DNA of 9,429 nt from Clostridia bacterium (GCA_017502065.1 JAFVVU010000036.1:1-9429); one strand, 5' to 3'; numbered from the stretch's first letter, positions 1-7,269 are shown. The notes: a model not told the origin generated them from the letters alone. Numbers and translations: made by a program.

Positions 1-2408
1 AGGATGGTAACCCGGTAACTGTTCCTACACAGGACATGGTTCTCGGAAGCTTCTACCTTACAGTTGCAAAAGGTGAAACAGAGCTTACTATTGCTCAGGC
101 TCCTAAAGTTACAGACTGCGAACTTGAATTTGCAAGCCCTGAAGAAGCTATTGAAGCATACAATAACGATAAAATCGGTATTTCCGAAGTTATCAAAGTT
201 AAAAACGGCAGAAAAAGCGAAATCACAAACATCATTCGTCTTACAATGAAAGAATTTGCTACTGCCGATGAAGCAATCCTCGCTTTTGATAACGGCGAAA
301 TCACAGAATATCAGCCGGTTAAACTCCCCTACACCGAAACAATCAAAGGTGTTAAAGAAGACGATATGCTCATCACAACATATAAGCATATCACAATGAA
401 AACATTCTCTTCCAAAAACGAGGCTCTTCTTGCTTACGACGCAAAAACTGTTACTCTTCACGAACCAATTCGTGTAAGAGTATACAAAGAAATTGACGGC
501 GTAATGCAGCACAAAACAATTGATGCTACAGTTGGTAGACTCATCTTCAACGAAAGCATTCCTCAGGACCTCGGTTTCGTGGACAGAAGCAATCCTGATA
601 AGTTGTTTGACCTTGAAATTACAGAAAAAACAACTAAAAAGGTTCTTGAAAAAATCATTACAAAGTGTATCCGTACACACGGCATAACAAAATCCGCCGA
701 AGTTCTTGATAAAATCAAGGCTCAGGGCTTCAAATACTCCACAAGAGGCGCAATTACCGTTGGTGTATCCGACATGGAAATCCCGCCGGCTAAACCGCGT
801 TATATCAAGGAAGCAGAAGATACAATTGATAAGATTACTCTTAAATACAAACGCGGATTTATGTCCAACGAAGAAAGATATGAGCTTGTAATCAACACAT
901 GGAAAGAAACAATCGACCATATTACAAAAGCTCTTATGAACAACATGGGCGAATTCAATCCGATCAGCATGATGGCTACATCAGGTGCCCGTGGTAACGT
1001 GGGTCAGATCCGTCAGCTTGCCGGTATCCGTGGTCTTATGGCGGATACAACAGGTAAATCAATCGAAATCCCGATTAAAGCTTCTTTCCGTGAAGGTCTT
1101 GACGTTATCGAATTCTTCATTTCCTCTCACGGTGCGAGAAAAGGTCTTGCCGATACAGCGCTTCGTACAGCCGACTCCGGTTACCTTACACGTCGTCTTG
1201 TTGACGTCAGCCAGGAAGTTATCATCCGTGAAGATGATTGCGGAACCGAACACGGTCTTCTCCTTCGCGCTATCGAAAACGAAAAACGCAAAGGCGCATC
1301 AGGCGATACAGACAGATATGTTATCGAACCGCTTCGTGACCGTATCAAAGGACGTGTTCCTCTTGATGATGTTATCAACCCGACAACAGGCGAAGTAATG
1401 GTTAAAAAAGGCGACCTTATCAGCGAGGGCATGGCTGCTGAAATTGAAAAAGCAGGTATCAAAGAACTTGTTGTTCGTTCAGTAATCACATGTAAAGCAA
1501 AAGTTGGTGTATGTTCAAAATGTTACGGTGCAAACCTTGCATCCAACAACGACTTTGTTAATATCGGTGAAGCAGTTGGTATTATCGCTGCTCAGTCCAT
1601 CGGTGAACCGGGTACACAGCTTACAATGCGTACGTTCCACAGTGGTGGTATCGCCGGCGATGACATCACACAGGGTCTCCCCCGTGTTGAAGAGCTCTTC
1701 GAAGCAAGAAAACCGAAGGGACTTGCAGTTATTGCTGAAGAACCGGGTATCGTTCAGATTAACGACACCAAAAAAGGTCGTGTAATTTCAATTACAAATC
1801 CGGAAACAGGACTTGTTAAGGATTACAACATTGCTTACGGTGCAACAGTTAAAGTTGCTGATGACGAAACTGTAGTTGCAGGTCAGGAACTTACAGAAGG
1901 TTCCATCAACCCGTCCGACCTTCTCAGAATCAAAGGTTCAAGTGCTGTTCAGCAGTATCTTGTTCAGGAAGTTCAGAAGGTTTACAAACTGCAGGGTGTT
2001 GAAATCAGCGATAAGCATATTGAAGTTATCATCCGTCAGATGATGAGAAAAGTTAAGATTGCAGAAAGCGGAGATTCCAAGTTCCTCCAGGGACAGCTTG
2101 TTGACCGCCGCGAACTTGAAAGCGTTTGCGAAGAGCTTACTGCAGAAGGAAAGAAGCTTCCTGAAATTGAAGATGTTCTTCTCGGTATCACAAAAGCTTC
2201 TCTTGCTACAGAATCGTTCCTGTCAGCTGCTTCCTTCCAGGAAACAACAAGAGTTCTTACCGACGCTGCAATCAAAGGTAAAACTGACCCGCTCGTTGGT
2301 CTTAAAGAAAATGTTATTATCGGTAAACTTATCCCCGCAGGTACAGGCGTACCGATATATAATAAAATTGATGTTGACACTGCTACAAGCGAAGTTATCA
2401 AGCCGTAA
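1..2408 (+). CDS. rpoC: RNA polymerase beta' subunit (3' part, 5' end outside window)
   Basis: Catalytic beta' subunit of RNA polymerase, truncated at the window start; the NADFDGD active-site motif lies upstream and is not seen. The frame is open from base 3 and reads DGNPVTVPTQDMVLG, the conserved stretch just downstream of the active site. Counting from the internal Met codon at 36, residues 312-336 form the bridge helix (SGARGNVGQIRQLAG). Cysteines 402, 486, 493 and 496 are the four ligands of the second zinc site (CKAKVGVCSKC). Residues 512-538 are the trigger-loop segment (AAQSIGEPGTQLTMRTFH). The C-terminus ends soon after the conserved ENVIIGKLIPAGTG motif. Family identity is certain. 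The oddity is residues 10-147, where the single F-x4-EA-x2-AYD element expected here is present three times, adding about 100 residues compared with B. subtilis RpoC as I recall it. No terminator lies between the stop and the next promoter. Confidence 0.98.
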   Translation, partial: DGNPVTVPTQDMVLGSFYLTVAKGETELTIAQAPKVTDCELEFASPEEAIEAYNNDKIGISEVIKVKNGRKSEITNIIRLTMKEFATADEAILAFDNGEITEYQPVKLPYTETIKGVKEDDMLITTYKHITMKTFSSKNEALLAYDAKTVTLHEPIRVRVYKEIDGVMQHKTIDATVGRLIFNESIPQDLGFVDRSNPDKLFDLEITEKTTKKVLEKIITKCIRTHGITKSAEVLDKIKAQGFKYSTRGAITVGVSDMEIPPAKPRYIKEAEDTIDKITLKYKRGFMSNEERYELVINTWKETIDHITKALMNNMGEFNPISMMATSGARGNVGQIRQLAGIRGLMADTTGKSIEIPIKASFREGLDVIEFFISSHGARKGLADTALRTADSGYLTRRLVDVSQEVIIREDDCGTEHGLLLRAIENEKRKGASGDTDRYVIEPLRDRIKGRVPLDDVINPTTGEVMVKKGDLISEGMAAEIEKAGIKELVVRSVITCKAKVGVCSKCYGANLASNNDFVNIGEAVGIIAAQSIGEPGTQLTMRTFHSGGIAGDDITQGLPRVEELFEARKPKGLAVIAEEPGIVQINDTKKGRVISITNPETGLVKDYNIAYGATVKVADDETVVAGQELTEGSINPSDLLRIKGSSAVQQYLVQEVQKVYKLQGVEISDKHIEVIIRQMMRKVKIAESGDSKFLQGQLVDRRELESVCEELTAEGKKLPEIEDVLLGITKASLATESFLSAASFQETTRVLTDAAIKGKTDPLVGLKENVIIGKLIPAGTGVPIYNKIDVDTATSEVIKP
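120..476 (+). repeat. Three-copy degenerate protein repeat inside rpoC
   Basis: Three related segments are encoded in tandem, at 120-197 (ELEFASPEEAIEAYNNDKIG), 240-326 (MKEFATADEAILAFDNGEIT) and 390-476 (MKTFSSKNEALLAYDAKTVT). The shared pattern is F-A/S-x3-EA-I/L-x-A-F/Y-D/N, then a short beta-like stretch and P-I/V-K/R. The anchoring Phe residues are 42 and 50 residues apart. Copies 2 and 3 also share the lead-in T-M-K-x-F. Copy 3 joins directly to canonical RpoC sequence (LHEPIRVRVYKEIDG), so copies 1 and 2 look like the extra ones. The repeat is clear in protein and weak in DNA, which suggests an old duplication. That it arose by duplication is inferred. Confidence 0.75.
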
Positions 2409-2417
2409 AAATAAGTG

Positions 2418-2446
2418 TTGACAAATAGAAAAAAATGTTATAAAAT
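2418..2446 (+). promoter_or_regulatory. Sigma-A promoter for the rpsL operon
   Basis: A perfect -35 box TTGACA at 2418-2423 and a -10 box TAAAAT at 2441-2446 are separated by 17 bp. The promoter starts 9 nt after the rpoC stop and points into rpsL. The predicted transcription start is near 2452-2454, giving a leader of about 100 nt. It makes the rpsL-rpsG-fusA unit independent of the upstream rpoBC transcript. Confidence 0.85.
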
Positions 2447-2452
2447 ATTTTA

Positions 2453-2482
2453 GGTATGGCTTATGGGAGCATAGGCCATACC
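2453..2482 (+). promoter_or_regulatory. Hairpin at the predicted 5' end of the rpsL transcript
   Basis: GGTATGGCTTATG (2453-2465) pairs with CATAGGCCATACC (2470-2482), giving a 13-bp stem with one T-G wobble and a GGAG tetraloop at 2466-2469. It begins 7 nt after the -10 box, so it would sit at or beside the 5' end of the mRNA. No T-tract follows, so it is not a normal intrinsic terminator. Roles as a 5' stabiliser or as a protein-binding leader are inferred; the stem itself is plain in the sequence. Confidence 0.75.
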
Positions 2483-2538
2483 ATTACCCATTGTTTTGCT
2501 TAATTAGTTTTTATATATACTGATTAAAAATCATAAAC

Positions 2539-2546
2539 AGGAGGTG
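2539..2546 (+). promoter_or_regulatory. Ribosome binding site deciding the TTG start of rpsL
   Basis: AGGAGGTG matches the anti-Shine-Dalgarno sequence and lies 6 nt before TTG at 2553. An in-frame GTG at 2544 lies inside this site and so cannot be the start. Confidence 0.92.
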
Positions 2547-2552
2547 ACAGTA

Positions 2553-2972
2553 TTGCCAACATTTAACCAATTGGTTCGTAAGGGAAGAGACGTTGTTAAA
2601 GCGAAATCTACAGCTCCTGCTCTTCAGAAGGGTATGAACACTCTTAAGAAGAAAGCAACTGACCTCAGTTCGCCGCAGAAACGTGGAGTTTGTACTTCCG
2701 TTAAAACAATGACACCTAAAAAACCTAACTCAGCTCTCCGTAAGATTGCCAGAGTAAGACTTACAAACGGTATCGAAGTAACAGCTTATGTACCGGGTAT
2801 CGGTCACAATCTTCAGGAGCATAGCGTGGTTCTTATCCGTGGTGGAAGAATCAAGGACCTTCCTGGTGTAAGATATCATATTATCCGTGGTACTCTTGAT
2901 ACTCAGGGCGTTCAGAACAGAATGCAGTCCAGATCCAAATACGGTGCTAAGAAACCGAAAGCAGGAAAATAA
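2553..2972 (+). CDS. rpsL: 30S ribosomal protein S12
   Basis: S12 lies at the 30S decoding centre and influences accuracy and tRNA selection. The 139-residue product starts [12 protein letters not shown] from a TTG codon. This start matches the family N-terminus and is placed 6 nt after a strong ribosome binding site. The decoding loops are present: [11 protein letters not shown] around residues 54-64 and [13 protein letters not shown] around 97-109. Lys56 and Lys101, equivalent to E. coli Lys42 and Lys87 in mature numbering, are both present, so nothing predicts streptomycin resistance. Asp102 is the position that is methylthiolated in E. coli. The 13 extra residues before PQKRGVC relative to E. 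coli are normal in Firmicutes. It is the first gene after the 2418 promoter. Firmicutes often have a small L7Ae-like gene before it; none is here. Confidence 0.98.
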   Translation: MPTFNQLVRKGRDVVKAKSTAPALQKGMNTLKKKATDLSSPQKRGVCTSVKTMTPKKPNSALRKIARVRLTNGIEVTAYVPGIGHNLQEHSVVLIRGGRIKDLPGVRYHIIRGTLDTQGVQNRMQSRSKYGAKKPKAGK

Positions 2973-2986
2973 TATTTTCCAAAAAC

Positions 2987-3008
2987 GTGTGAAATAATAA
3001 TTTCGCAC
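2987..3008 (+). promoter_or_regulatory. Hairpin just after rpsL
   Basis: GTGTGAAAT (2987-2995) pairs with ATTTCGCAC (3000-3008) in a 9-bp stem with one T-G wobble and an AATA loop, 14 nt after the rpsL stop. No T-tract follows, so termination is unlikely. Its right arm can instead pair with TGCGAAATT at 3051-3059, so two folds compete. Confidence 0.6.
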
Positions 3009-3035
3009 CTTAAAAAAGCTTGAAAAAGCAAACTA

Positions 3036-3125
3036 ATTTCATAGTGAGGCTGCGAAATTTTGTATATAAATTTTGAAGCGACACTACACGGGCGGATTTT
3101 TCGTCCGCCAGAGTACCTATGAAAT
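3036..3125 (+). promoter_or_regulatory. Structured rpsG leader (candidate translational operator)
   Basis: ATTTCATAG (3036-3044) is perfectly complementary to CTATGAAAT (3117-3125). This would close a large domain ending 11 nt before the rpsG ribosome binding site. Inside it, GGCGGA (3091-3096) and TCCGCC (3104-3109) form a GC-rich hairpin with no T-tract. In E. coli, S7 represses its own operon by binding the rpsL-rpsG spacer, so an analogous role is possible here. I see no clear sequence match to the 16S rRNA S7 site, so the function is inferred from position and pairing only. Confidence 0.5.
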
Positions 3126-3136
3126 CATAATTTATG

Positions 3137-3144
3137 AAGGAGGG
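3137..3144 (+). promoter_or_regulatory. Ribosome binding site deciding the GTG start of rpsG
   Basis: AAGGAGGG lies 7 nt before GTG at 3152. An in-frame ATG at 3134 overlaps the upstream edge of this site and has no ribosome binding site of its own, so the GTG is the start. Confidence 0.9.
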
Positions 3145-3151
3145 AAGTACA

Positions 3152-3622
3152 GTGCCAAGAAGATCATGTGCTGCTAAAAGAGATGTTTTAGCTGATCCGA
3201 TGTATAACAGCAAATTGGTAACAAAGCTTATCAATAATGTTATGTATGACGGTAAAAAAGGTGTATCACAGAAAATTGTTTATGATGCATTTGAAATAAT
3301 CCGTGAGAAAACAGGCAAAGATCCGTTGGAGGTGTTCCAGCAGGCTCTTGAAAATATTATGCCTGTACTCGAAGTTAAAGCAAGAAGAGTCGGTGGTTCA
3401 ACATATCAGGTACCTATCGAAGTAAGACCTGACAGAAGACAGACACTCGGACTCAGATGGCTTACACTTTATTCACGTGCTCGTAGCGAAAAAACTATGC
3501 GCGAAAGATTAGCCGGTGAAATCCTTGATGCTCTTAACGGACAGGGCGCAGCGGTTAAAAAACGTGAAGACACACACAAAATGGCAGAAGCTAACAAAGC
3601 TTTCGCTCATTTCCGTTGGTAA
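3152..3622 (+). CDS. rpsG: 30S ribosomal protein S7
   Basis: S7 is a primary assembly protein that nucleates folding of the 16S rRNA 3' major domain, the head of the 30S subunit, next to the exit site. The 156-residue product has the standard bacterial length. It begins [16 protein letters not shown] from a GTG start chosen by family alignment and by the ribosome binding site 7 nt upstream. Conserved features include the Arg-rich [18 protein letters not shown] segment (about residues 76-93), the LRWL motif, and the C-terminal [20 protein letters not shown] tail that contacts rRNA. A tandem TAATAA ends the gene. It lies between rpsL (179 nt upstream) and fusA (45 nt downstream) and is presumably co-transcribed with both. 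The long structured spacer upstream may control its translation. Confidence 0.98.
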   Translation: MPRRSCAAKRDVLADPMYNSKLVTKLINNVMYDGKKGVSQKIVYDAFEIIREKTGKDPLEVFQQALENIMPVLEVKARRVGGSTYQVPIEVRPDRRQTLGLRWLTLYSRARSEKTMRERLAGEILDALNGQGAAVKKREDTHKMAEANKAFAHFRW

Positions 3623-3637
3623 TAAGTTTTTACCAAC
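3615..3637 (+). promoter_or_regulatory. Hairpin across the rpsG stop codon
   Basis: GTTGGTAA (3615-3622) pairs with TTACCAAC (3630-3637) around a 7-nt loop. The left arm contains the last codon and stop of rpsG. No T-tract follows. It could slow 3' decay or modulate coupling to fusA, but a ribosome terminating on rpsG would disrupt it. The role is unknown. Confidence 0.45.
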
Positions 3638-3667
3638 CCAAAATTTTACTAATAGGGAGGATTTCCG

Positions 3668-5752
3668 ATGCCTAGAGAATATTCTCTTGACGTTACACGT
3701 AATATCGGAATCATGGCTCATATTGACGCCGGTAAAACAACAACTACCGAGCGTATCCTGTTCTATACAGGACGTATCCACAAAATCGGTGAAACACACG
3801 AAGGTGCTTCACAGATGGACTGGATGGAACAGGAAGCAGAAAGAGGTATCACAATTACTTCTGCTGCTACTACTGCCCACTGGAACAACCACAGAATCAA
3901 CATCATCGATACACCGGGACACGTTGACTTCACAGTTGAAGTTGAACGTTCACTCCGTGTACTTGACGGTTCTGTAACTGTTTTCTGTGCTAAGGGCGGC
4001 GTTGAGCCTCAGTCCGAAACAGTTTGGCGTCAGGCTGACAAATACGGTGTACCGCGTATGGCGTACATCAATAAAATGGATATACTCGGTGCAGATTTCT
4101 ATAATGTTGTCGACATGATGAAAGACAGACTTAAAACAAATGCTGTACCAATTCAGTTGCCTATCGGTTCCGAAGATACATTCAAAGGAATCGTCGACCT
4201 CGTTGAAATGAAAGCCTATGTTTACTATGACGACATCGGTAAAGACATTCGCGAAGAAGAAATCCCTGCAGATATGCTGGACAAGGCAACAGCTTATCAT
4301 AAGGAAATGGTTGAAGCAATTGCTGAAGTTGATGAAGACCTTATGATGAAATACCTCGAAGAGGAAGAAATTACAATACCTGAAATAAAAGCAGCTATCA
4401 GAAAAGCAACAATTACACTTGCAATTGTTCCTGTTGTTTGCGGTACTTCTTACCGTAACAAGGGTGTTCAGAAGCTCCTTGACGCAATAGTTGACTACAT
4501 GCCGTCTCCGCTTGACATCCCTGCTATTAAAGGTATTCTTCCGGGCGACGACAGCGGTGAAGAATATGAAAGAAAAGCAAGCGACGAAGAACCTTTCGCA
4601 GCTCTTGCATTTAAAATCATGACTGACCCGTTCGTTGGTAAACTCTGCTTCTTCAGAGTTTATTCCGGAACACTTGAAGCCGGTTCTTACGTTCTTAACT
4701 CCACAAAGAACAACAAAGAAAGAATCGGACGTATTCTCCAGATGCACGCTAATGACCGTCAGGAAATCAAAATGGTTTACTCCGGTGATATCGCAGCTGC
4801 AGTTGGTCTTAAGAATACAACAACGGGTGACACACTTTGTGATGAAAACCACCCGATCATTCTTGAATCAATGGAATTCCCTGATCCGGTTATTCGTGTT
4901 GCTATTGAACCGAAAACAAAAGCAGGTCAGGAAAAAATGGGTATTGCTCTTGCAAAACTCGCTGAAGAAGACCCGACATTCAAGACATATACTGATGAAG
5001 AAACAGGCCAGACAATTATTGCCGGTATGGGTGAGCTTCACCTTGAAATCATTGTAGACAGACTTCTTCGTGAATTCAAAGTTGAAGCCGATGTAGGTAG
5101 TCCTCAGGTATCCTACAGAGAAACAATCCGTAAATCTGTTGATATTGAAAACAAATATTCAAGACAGTCCGGTGGTAAAGGTCAGTACGGTCACGTTAAA
5201 ATCAAGGTTGAACCGCTTGAAGCAGGTAAAGGCTACGAATTTGTTAACAACATCGTTGGTGGTGTTATTCCGAAAGAATACATCCCGGCTGTTGACCAGG
5301 GTATCCAGGGTGCAATGCTCTCCGGTGTACTTGCAGGTTACAACGTTGTTGACGTAAGAGTAACACTTTACGATGGTTCTTACCATGAAGTTGACTCATC
5401 TGAAATGGCATTTAAGATTGCAGGTTCTATGGCATTCAAAGAAGCTTGCCGTAAAGCAGACCCTGTTCTTAAAGAACCTATCATGAAAGTTACAGTTATC
5501 GTACCTGAAGAATACATGGGCGACGTTATGGGTGACCTTAACTCAAGACGTGGACAGATTCAGGGTATGGAAGCAAGAAACGGTGCACAGCAGATTGTTG
5601 CATTCGTTCCGCTTTCTGAAATGTTCGGTTATGCAACTGATATGCGTTCCAACACACAGGGACGTGGTCAGTACACAATGGAACCAAGCCACTATGCTGA
5701 AGTTCCGAAGAGCATTCAGGAACAGATTATCAGCAAAAAAGCTGAACAATAA
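3668..5752 (+). CDS. fusA: Elongation factor G
   Basis: EF-G is the GTPase that drives translocation of tRNA and mRNA on the ribosome and, with the recycling factor, splits post-termination ribosomes. The product has 694 residues, the usual EF-G length. The GTP-binding domain shows the P-loop AHIDAGKT (17-24), the switch I motif RGITIT (59-64), DTPGH (81-85) with the catalytic His85, and NKMD (135-138). Domain IV shows GGKGQYGHV (about 502-510), followed by the tip segment [16 protein letters not shown]. Domain V ends with [19 protein letters not shown]. All key motifs are intact, so this is the canonical factor and not a ribosome-protection or EF-G2 paralogue. The ATG is 6 nt after GGGAGGA (3655-3661). 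A tandem TAATAA ends the gene. No promoter is seen in the 45-nt gap after rpsG, so it is presumably co-transcribed. Confidence 0.98.
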   Translation: MPREYSLDVTRNIGIMAHIDAGKTTTTERILFYTGRIHKIGETHEGASQMDWMEQEAERGITITSAATTAHWNNHRINIIDTPGHVDFTVEVERSLRVLDGSVTVFCAKGGVEPQSETVWRQADKYGVPRMAYINKMDILGADFYNVVDMMKDRLKTNAVPIQLPIGSEDTFKGIVDLVEMKAYVYYDDIGKDIREEEIPADMLDKATAYHKEMVEAIAEVDEDLMMKYLEEEEITIPEIKAAIRKATITLAIVPVVCGTSYRNKGVQKLLDAIVDYMPSPLDIPAIKGILPGDDSGEEYERKASDEEPFAALAFKIMTDPFVGKLCFFRVYSGTLEAGSYVLNSTKNNKERIGRILQMHANDRQEIKMVYSGDIAAAVGLKNTTTGDTLCDENHPIILESMEFPDPVIRVAIEPKTKAGQEKMGIALAKLAEEDPTFKTYTDEETGQTIIAGMGELHLEIIVDRLLREFKVEADVGSPQVSYRETIRKSVDIENKYSRQSGGKGQYGHVKIKVEPLEAGKGYEFVNNIVGGVIPKEYIPAVDQGIQGAMLSGVLAGYNVVDVRVTLYDGSYHEVDSSEMAFKIAGSMAFKEACRKADPVLKEPIMKVTVIVPEEYMGDVMGDLNSRRGQIQGMEARNGAQQIVAFVPLSEMFGYATDMRSNTQGRGQYTMEPSHYAEVPKSIQEQIISKKAEQ

Positions 5753-5762
5753 TAAGAACCCC

Positions 5763-5816
5763 ACCCGAAAACGCAATCAAAGATTGCGGTCGGGTCCCGG
5801 GAACCTTGTTGTTTTT
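5763..5816 (+). terminator. Probable attenuator or weak terminator after fusA
   Basis: A two-part hairpin has outer arms ACCCGA (5763-5768) and TCGGGT (5790-5795) and inner arms CGCAATC (5772-5778) and GATTGCG (5782-5788) around an AAA loop. A T-rich run (TTGTTGTTTTT, 5806-5816) follows, but about 10 nt after the stem, so it is not a standard intrinsic terminator. It lies between fusA and the tuf promoter and may allow partial read-through. Confidence 0.5.
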
Positions 5817-5827
5817 CACAATTATAC

Positions 5828-5856
5828 TTGCATTTTTAATGCAATTATGATACAAT
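5828..5856 (+). promoter_or_regulatory. Sigma-A promoter for tuf
   Basis: The -35 box TTGCAT (5828-5833) and -10 box TACAAT (5851-5856) are 17 bp apart, and a TG at 5848-5849 gives an extended -10. The predicted start near 5863 leaves a leader of about 55 nt. A 7-bp dyad, TTGCATT-TTT-AATGCAA (5828-5844), overlaps the -35 box and spacer. A dedicated promoter fits the need for more EF-Tu than EF-G or S7. Confidence 0.8.
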
Positions 5857-5875
5857 AATAAAAAATAAAAGAATT

Positions 5876-5890
5876 TGCGCTTTAAGCGCA
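5876..5890 (+). promoter_or_regulatory. Small hairpin in the tuf leader
   Basis: TGCGC (5876-5880) pairs with GCGCA (5886-5890) around TTTAA, 12 nt upstream of the tuf ribosome binding site (AGGAGA, 5903-5908). It is short and may be chance. If real, it would sit about 13 nt from the 5' end of the tuf mRNA. Confidence 0.35.
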
Positions 5891-5916
5891 CTCTATTAAG
5901 AGAGGAGATTTTAAAA

Positions 5917-7119
5917 ATGGCAAAGGCTAAGTTTGAAAGAACCAAACCCCACGTAAATATCGGAACCATCGGTCACGTTGACCATGGTAAAACATCTCTT
6001 ACAGCAGCTATCACAAAAGTTCTCGGTATGGACGGTAAAGCTGAATTCACAGCTTACGACATGATCGACAAAGCTCCTGAAGAAAGAGAAAGAGGTATCA
6101 CTATCTCTACTGCTCACGTTGAGTATGAAACAGACAAAAGACACTACGCACACGTTGACTGCCCGGGACATGCTGACTATGTTAAAAACATGATCACAGG
6201 TGCTGCTCAGATGGACGGTGCTATCCTCGTTGTATCTGCAGCTGACGGTCCGATGCCGCAGACACGTGAACACATTCTTCTTGCTCGTCAGGTTGGTGTT
6301 CCGTACATCGTTGTATTCCTTAACAAAGTTGACCAGGTTGATGACGAAGAACTTCTTGAACTCGTTGAAATGGAAGTTCGTGACCTCCTTAACGAATATG
6401 AATTCCCGGGAGATGACACACCGATCATCAAAGGTTCCGCTCTTGCTATTCTTGAATGCGCATCTACAGACAGAAACGACCCGACATATGCTCCGGTTCT
6501 CGAACTCATGGACGCTGTAGACAGCTACATTCCGGATCCTGACCGTGCAACAGACAAACCGTTCCTTATGCCTGTCGAAGACGTATTCTCTATCACAGGT
6601 CGTGGTACAGTTGCTACAGGTAGAGTTGAAAGAGGCGAACTTAAAGTTCAGGACGAAGTTGAACTCGTTGGTCTTACAGATGAAAGCAGAAAACTCGTTG
6701 TTACAGGTATTGAAATGTTCAGAAAACTTCTTGACACAGCTCAGGCTGGTGACAACATCGGTGCTCTTCTCCGTGGTATAGACAAGAAAGAAATCGAAAG
6801 AGGACAGGTTCTTGCTCAGCCGGGTTCAATTAACCCGCACACAAAATTCAAAGGTCAGGTTTATATCCTTAAGAAAGAAGAAGGCGGACGTCATACTCCT
6901 TTCTTCAACAACTACAGACCTCAGTTCTATTTCAGAACAACTGACGTTACAGGCGTTATCTCTCTTCCGGAAGGAACAGAAATGTGTATGCCTGGCGATA
7001 ACGTAACAATCGGCGTTGAACTTATCACACCTATCGCTATCGAAGACGGTCTCCGTTTCGCTATCCGTGAAGGTGGACGTACAGTAGGTTCCGGTATCGT
7101 TACTGAAATCAACGAATAA
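5917..7119 (+). CDS. tuf: Elongation factor Tu
   Basis: EF-Tu is the GTPase that carries aminoacyl-tRNA to the ribosomal A site. The 400-residue product begins [19 protein letters not shown] at an ATG 8 nt after AGGAGA (5903-5908). An in-frame TTG at 5875 is rejected because EF-Tu does not have the 14 extra residues it would add and it has no proper ribosome binding site. Motifs are complete: GHVDHGKT (19-26), RGITIS (59-64), DCPGH (81-85) with catalytic His85, NKVD (136-139) and SAL (174-176). Domains II and III follow without a break and end in the typical [13 protein letters not shown] tail. It has its own promoter at 5828-5856 and a strong terminator downstream, so it can be made as a single-gene transcript and also by read-through from fusA. 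Whether a second tuf copy exists cannot be told from this window. Confidence 0.98.
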   Translation: MAKAKFERTKPHVNIGTIGHVDHGKTSLTAAITKVLGMDGKAEFTAYDMIDKAPEERERGITISTAHVEYETDKRHYAHVDCPGHADYVKNMITGAAQMDGAILVVSAADGPMPQTREHILLARQVGVPYIVVFLNKVDQVDDEELLELVEMEVRDLLNEYEFPGDDTPIIKGSALAILECASTDRNDPTYAPVLELMDAVDSYIPDPDRATDKPFLMPVEDVFSITGRGTVATGRVERGELKVQDEVELVGLTDESRKLVVTGIEMFRKLLDTAQAGDNIGALLRGIDKKEIERGQVLAQPGSINPHTKFKGQVYILKKEEGGRHTPFFNNYRPQFYFRTTDVTGVISLPEGTEMCMPGDNVTIGVELITPIAIEDGLRFAIREGGRTVGSGIVTEINE

Positions 7120-7157
7120 TTTAAATATTCGGATAATTTAAGTCTATCTTAAATATT

Positions 7158-7189
7158 AAAATCCCGCAGGATTTCCTGCGGGATTTTTT
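7158..7189 (+). terminator. Strong intrinsic terminator of tuf
   Basis: ATCCCGCAGG (7161-7170) pairs perfectly with CCTGCGGGAT (7175-7184) around an ATTT loop. Flanking A and T runs extend the stem, and six T residues (7184-7189) follow. This closes the translation cluster and separates it from the accessory genes. Confidence 0.95.
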
Positions 7190-7198
7190 ATGCGTAAG

Positions 7199-7256
7199 TC
7201 TCCCCTGAAGGCTCCCTTGTGTAAAGGGAGCTGTCACGTAGTGACTGAGGGATTGT
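7199..7256. repeat. Dispersed palindromic (REP/MITE-like) repeat
   Basis: Two adjacent hairpins, GCTCCCTT/AAGGGAGC (7211-7218 with 7224-7231) and GTCAC/GTGAC (7233-7237 with 7241-7245), are flanked by TCCC (7201-7204) and GGGA (7249-7252), which could close a cruciform. From memory, near-identical elements with CTCCCTT-AAGGGAG next to a GTCAC-GTGAC-type hairpin are scattered between genes in Faecalibacterium, Ruminococcus and relatives. Only one copy lies in this window, so its repeat status here rests on that recollection. It contains no coding sequence. Confidence 0.65.
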
Positions 7257-7269
7257 AGGAAACTTAATT

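Noticed and set aside
2453..2482. Hairpin considered as the rpoC terminator
   Set aside because: It lies downstream of a consensus promoter and is not followed by a T-tract, so a leader element fits better.
2491..2521. Second promoter in the rpsL leader (TTGTTT with TATACT)
   Set aside because: The spacing is 19 bp and both boxes are weak in very AT-rich DNA, while a much better promoter lies at 2418-2446.
3081..3109. Possible mimic of the 16S rRNA S7-binding site in the rpsG leader
   Set aside because: Only short, gapped similarity to the ACAC/CTACA region could be seen by eye, which is not enough to claim a match.
3950..4852. A 300-residue open frame on the minus strand, opposite fusA
   Set aside because: It lies wholly inside fusA, which has every EF-G motif. 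Its Phe- and Cys-rich composition is what the reverse of GAA- and ACA-rich coding sequence gives. It has no recognisable domain.
5875..5916. Upstream TTG start that would extend EF-Tu by 14 residues
   Set aside because: EF-Tu N-termini begin at [14 protein letters not shown]. The ATG at 5917 has a proper ribosome binding site and the TTG does not.
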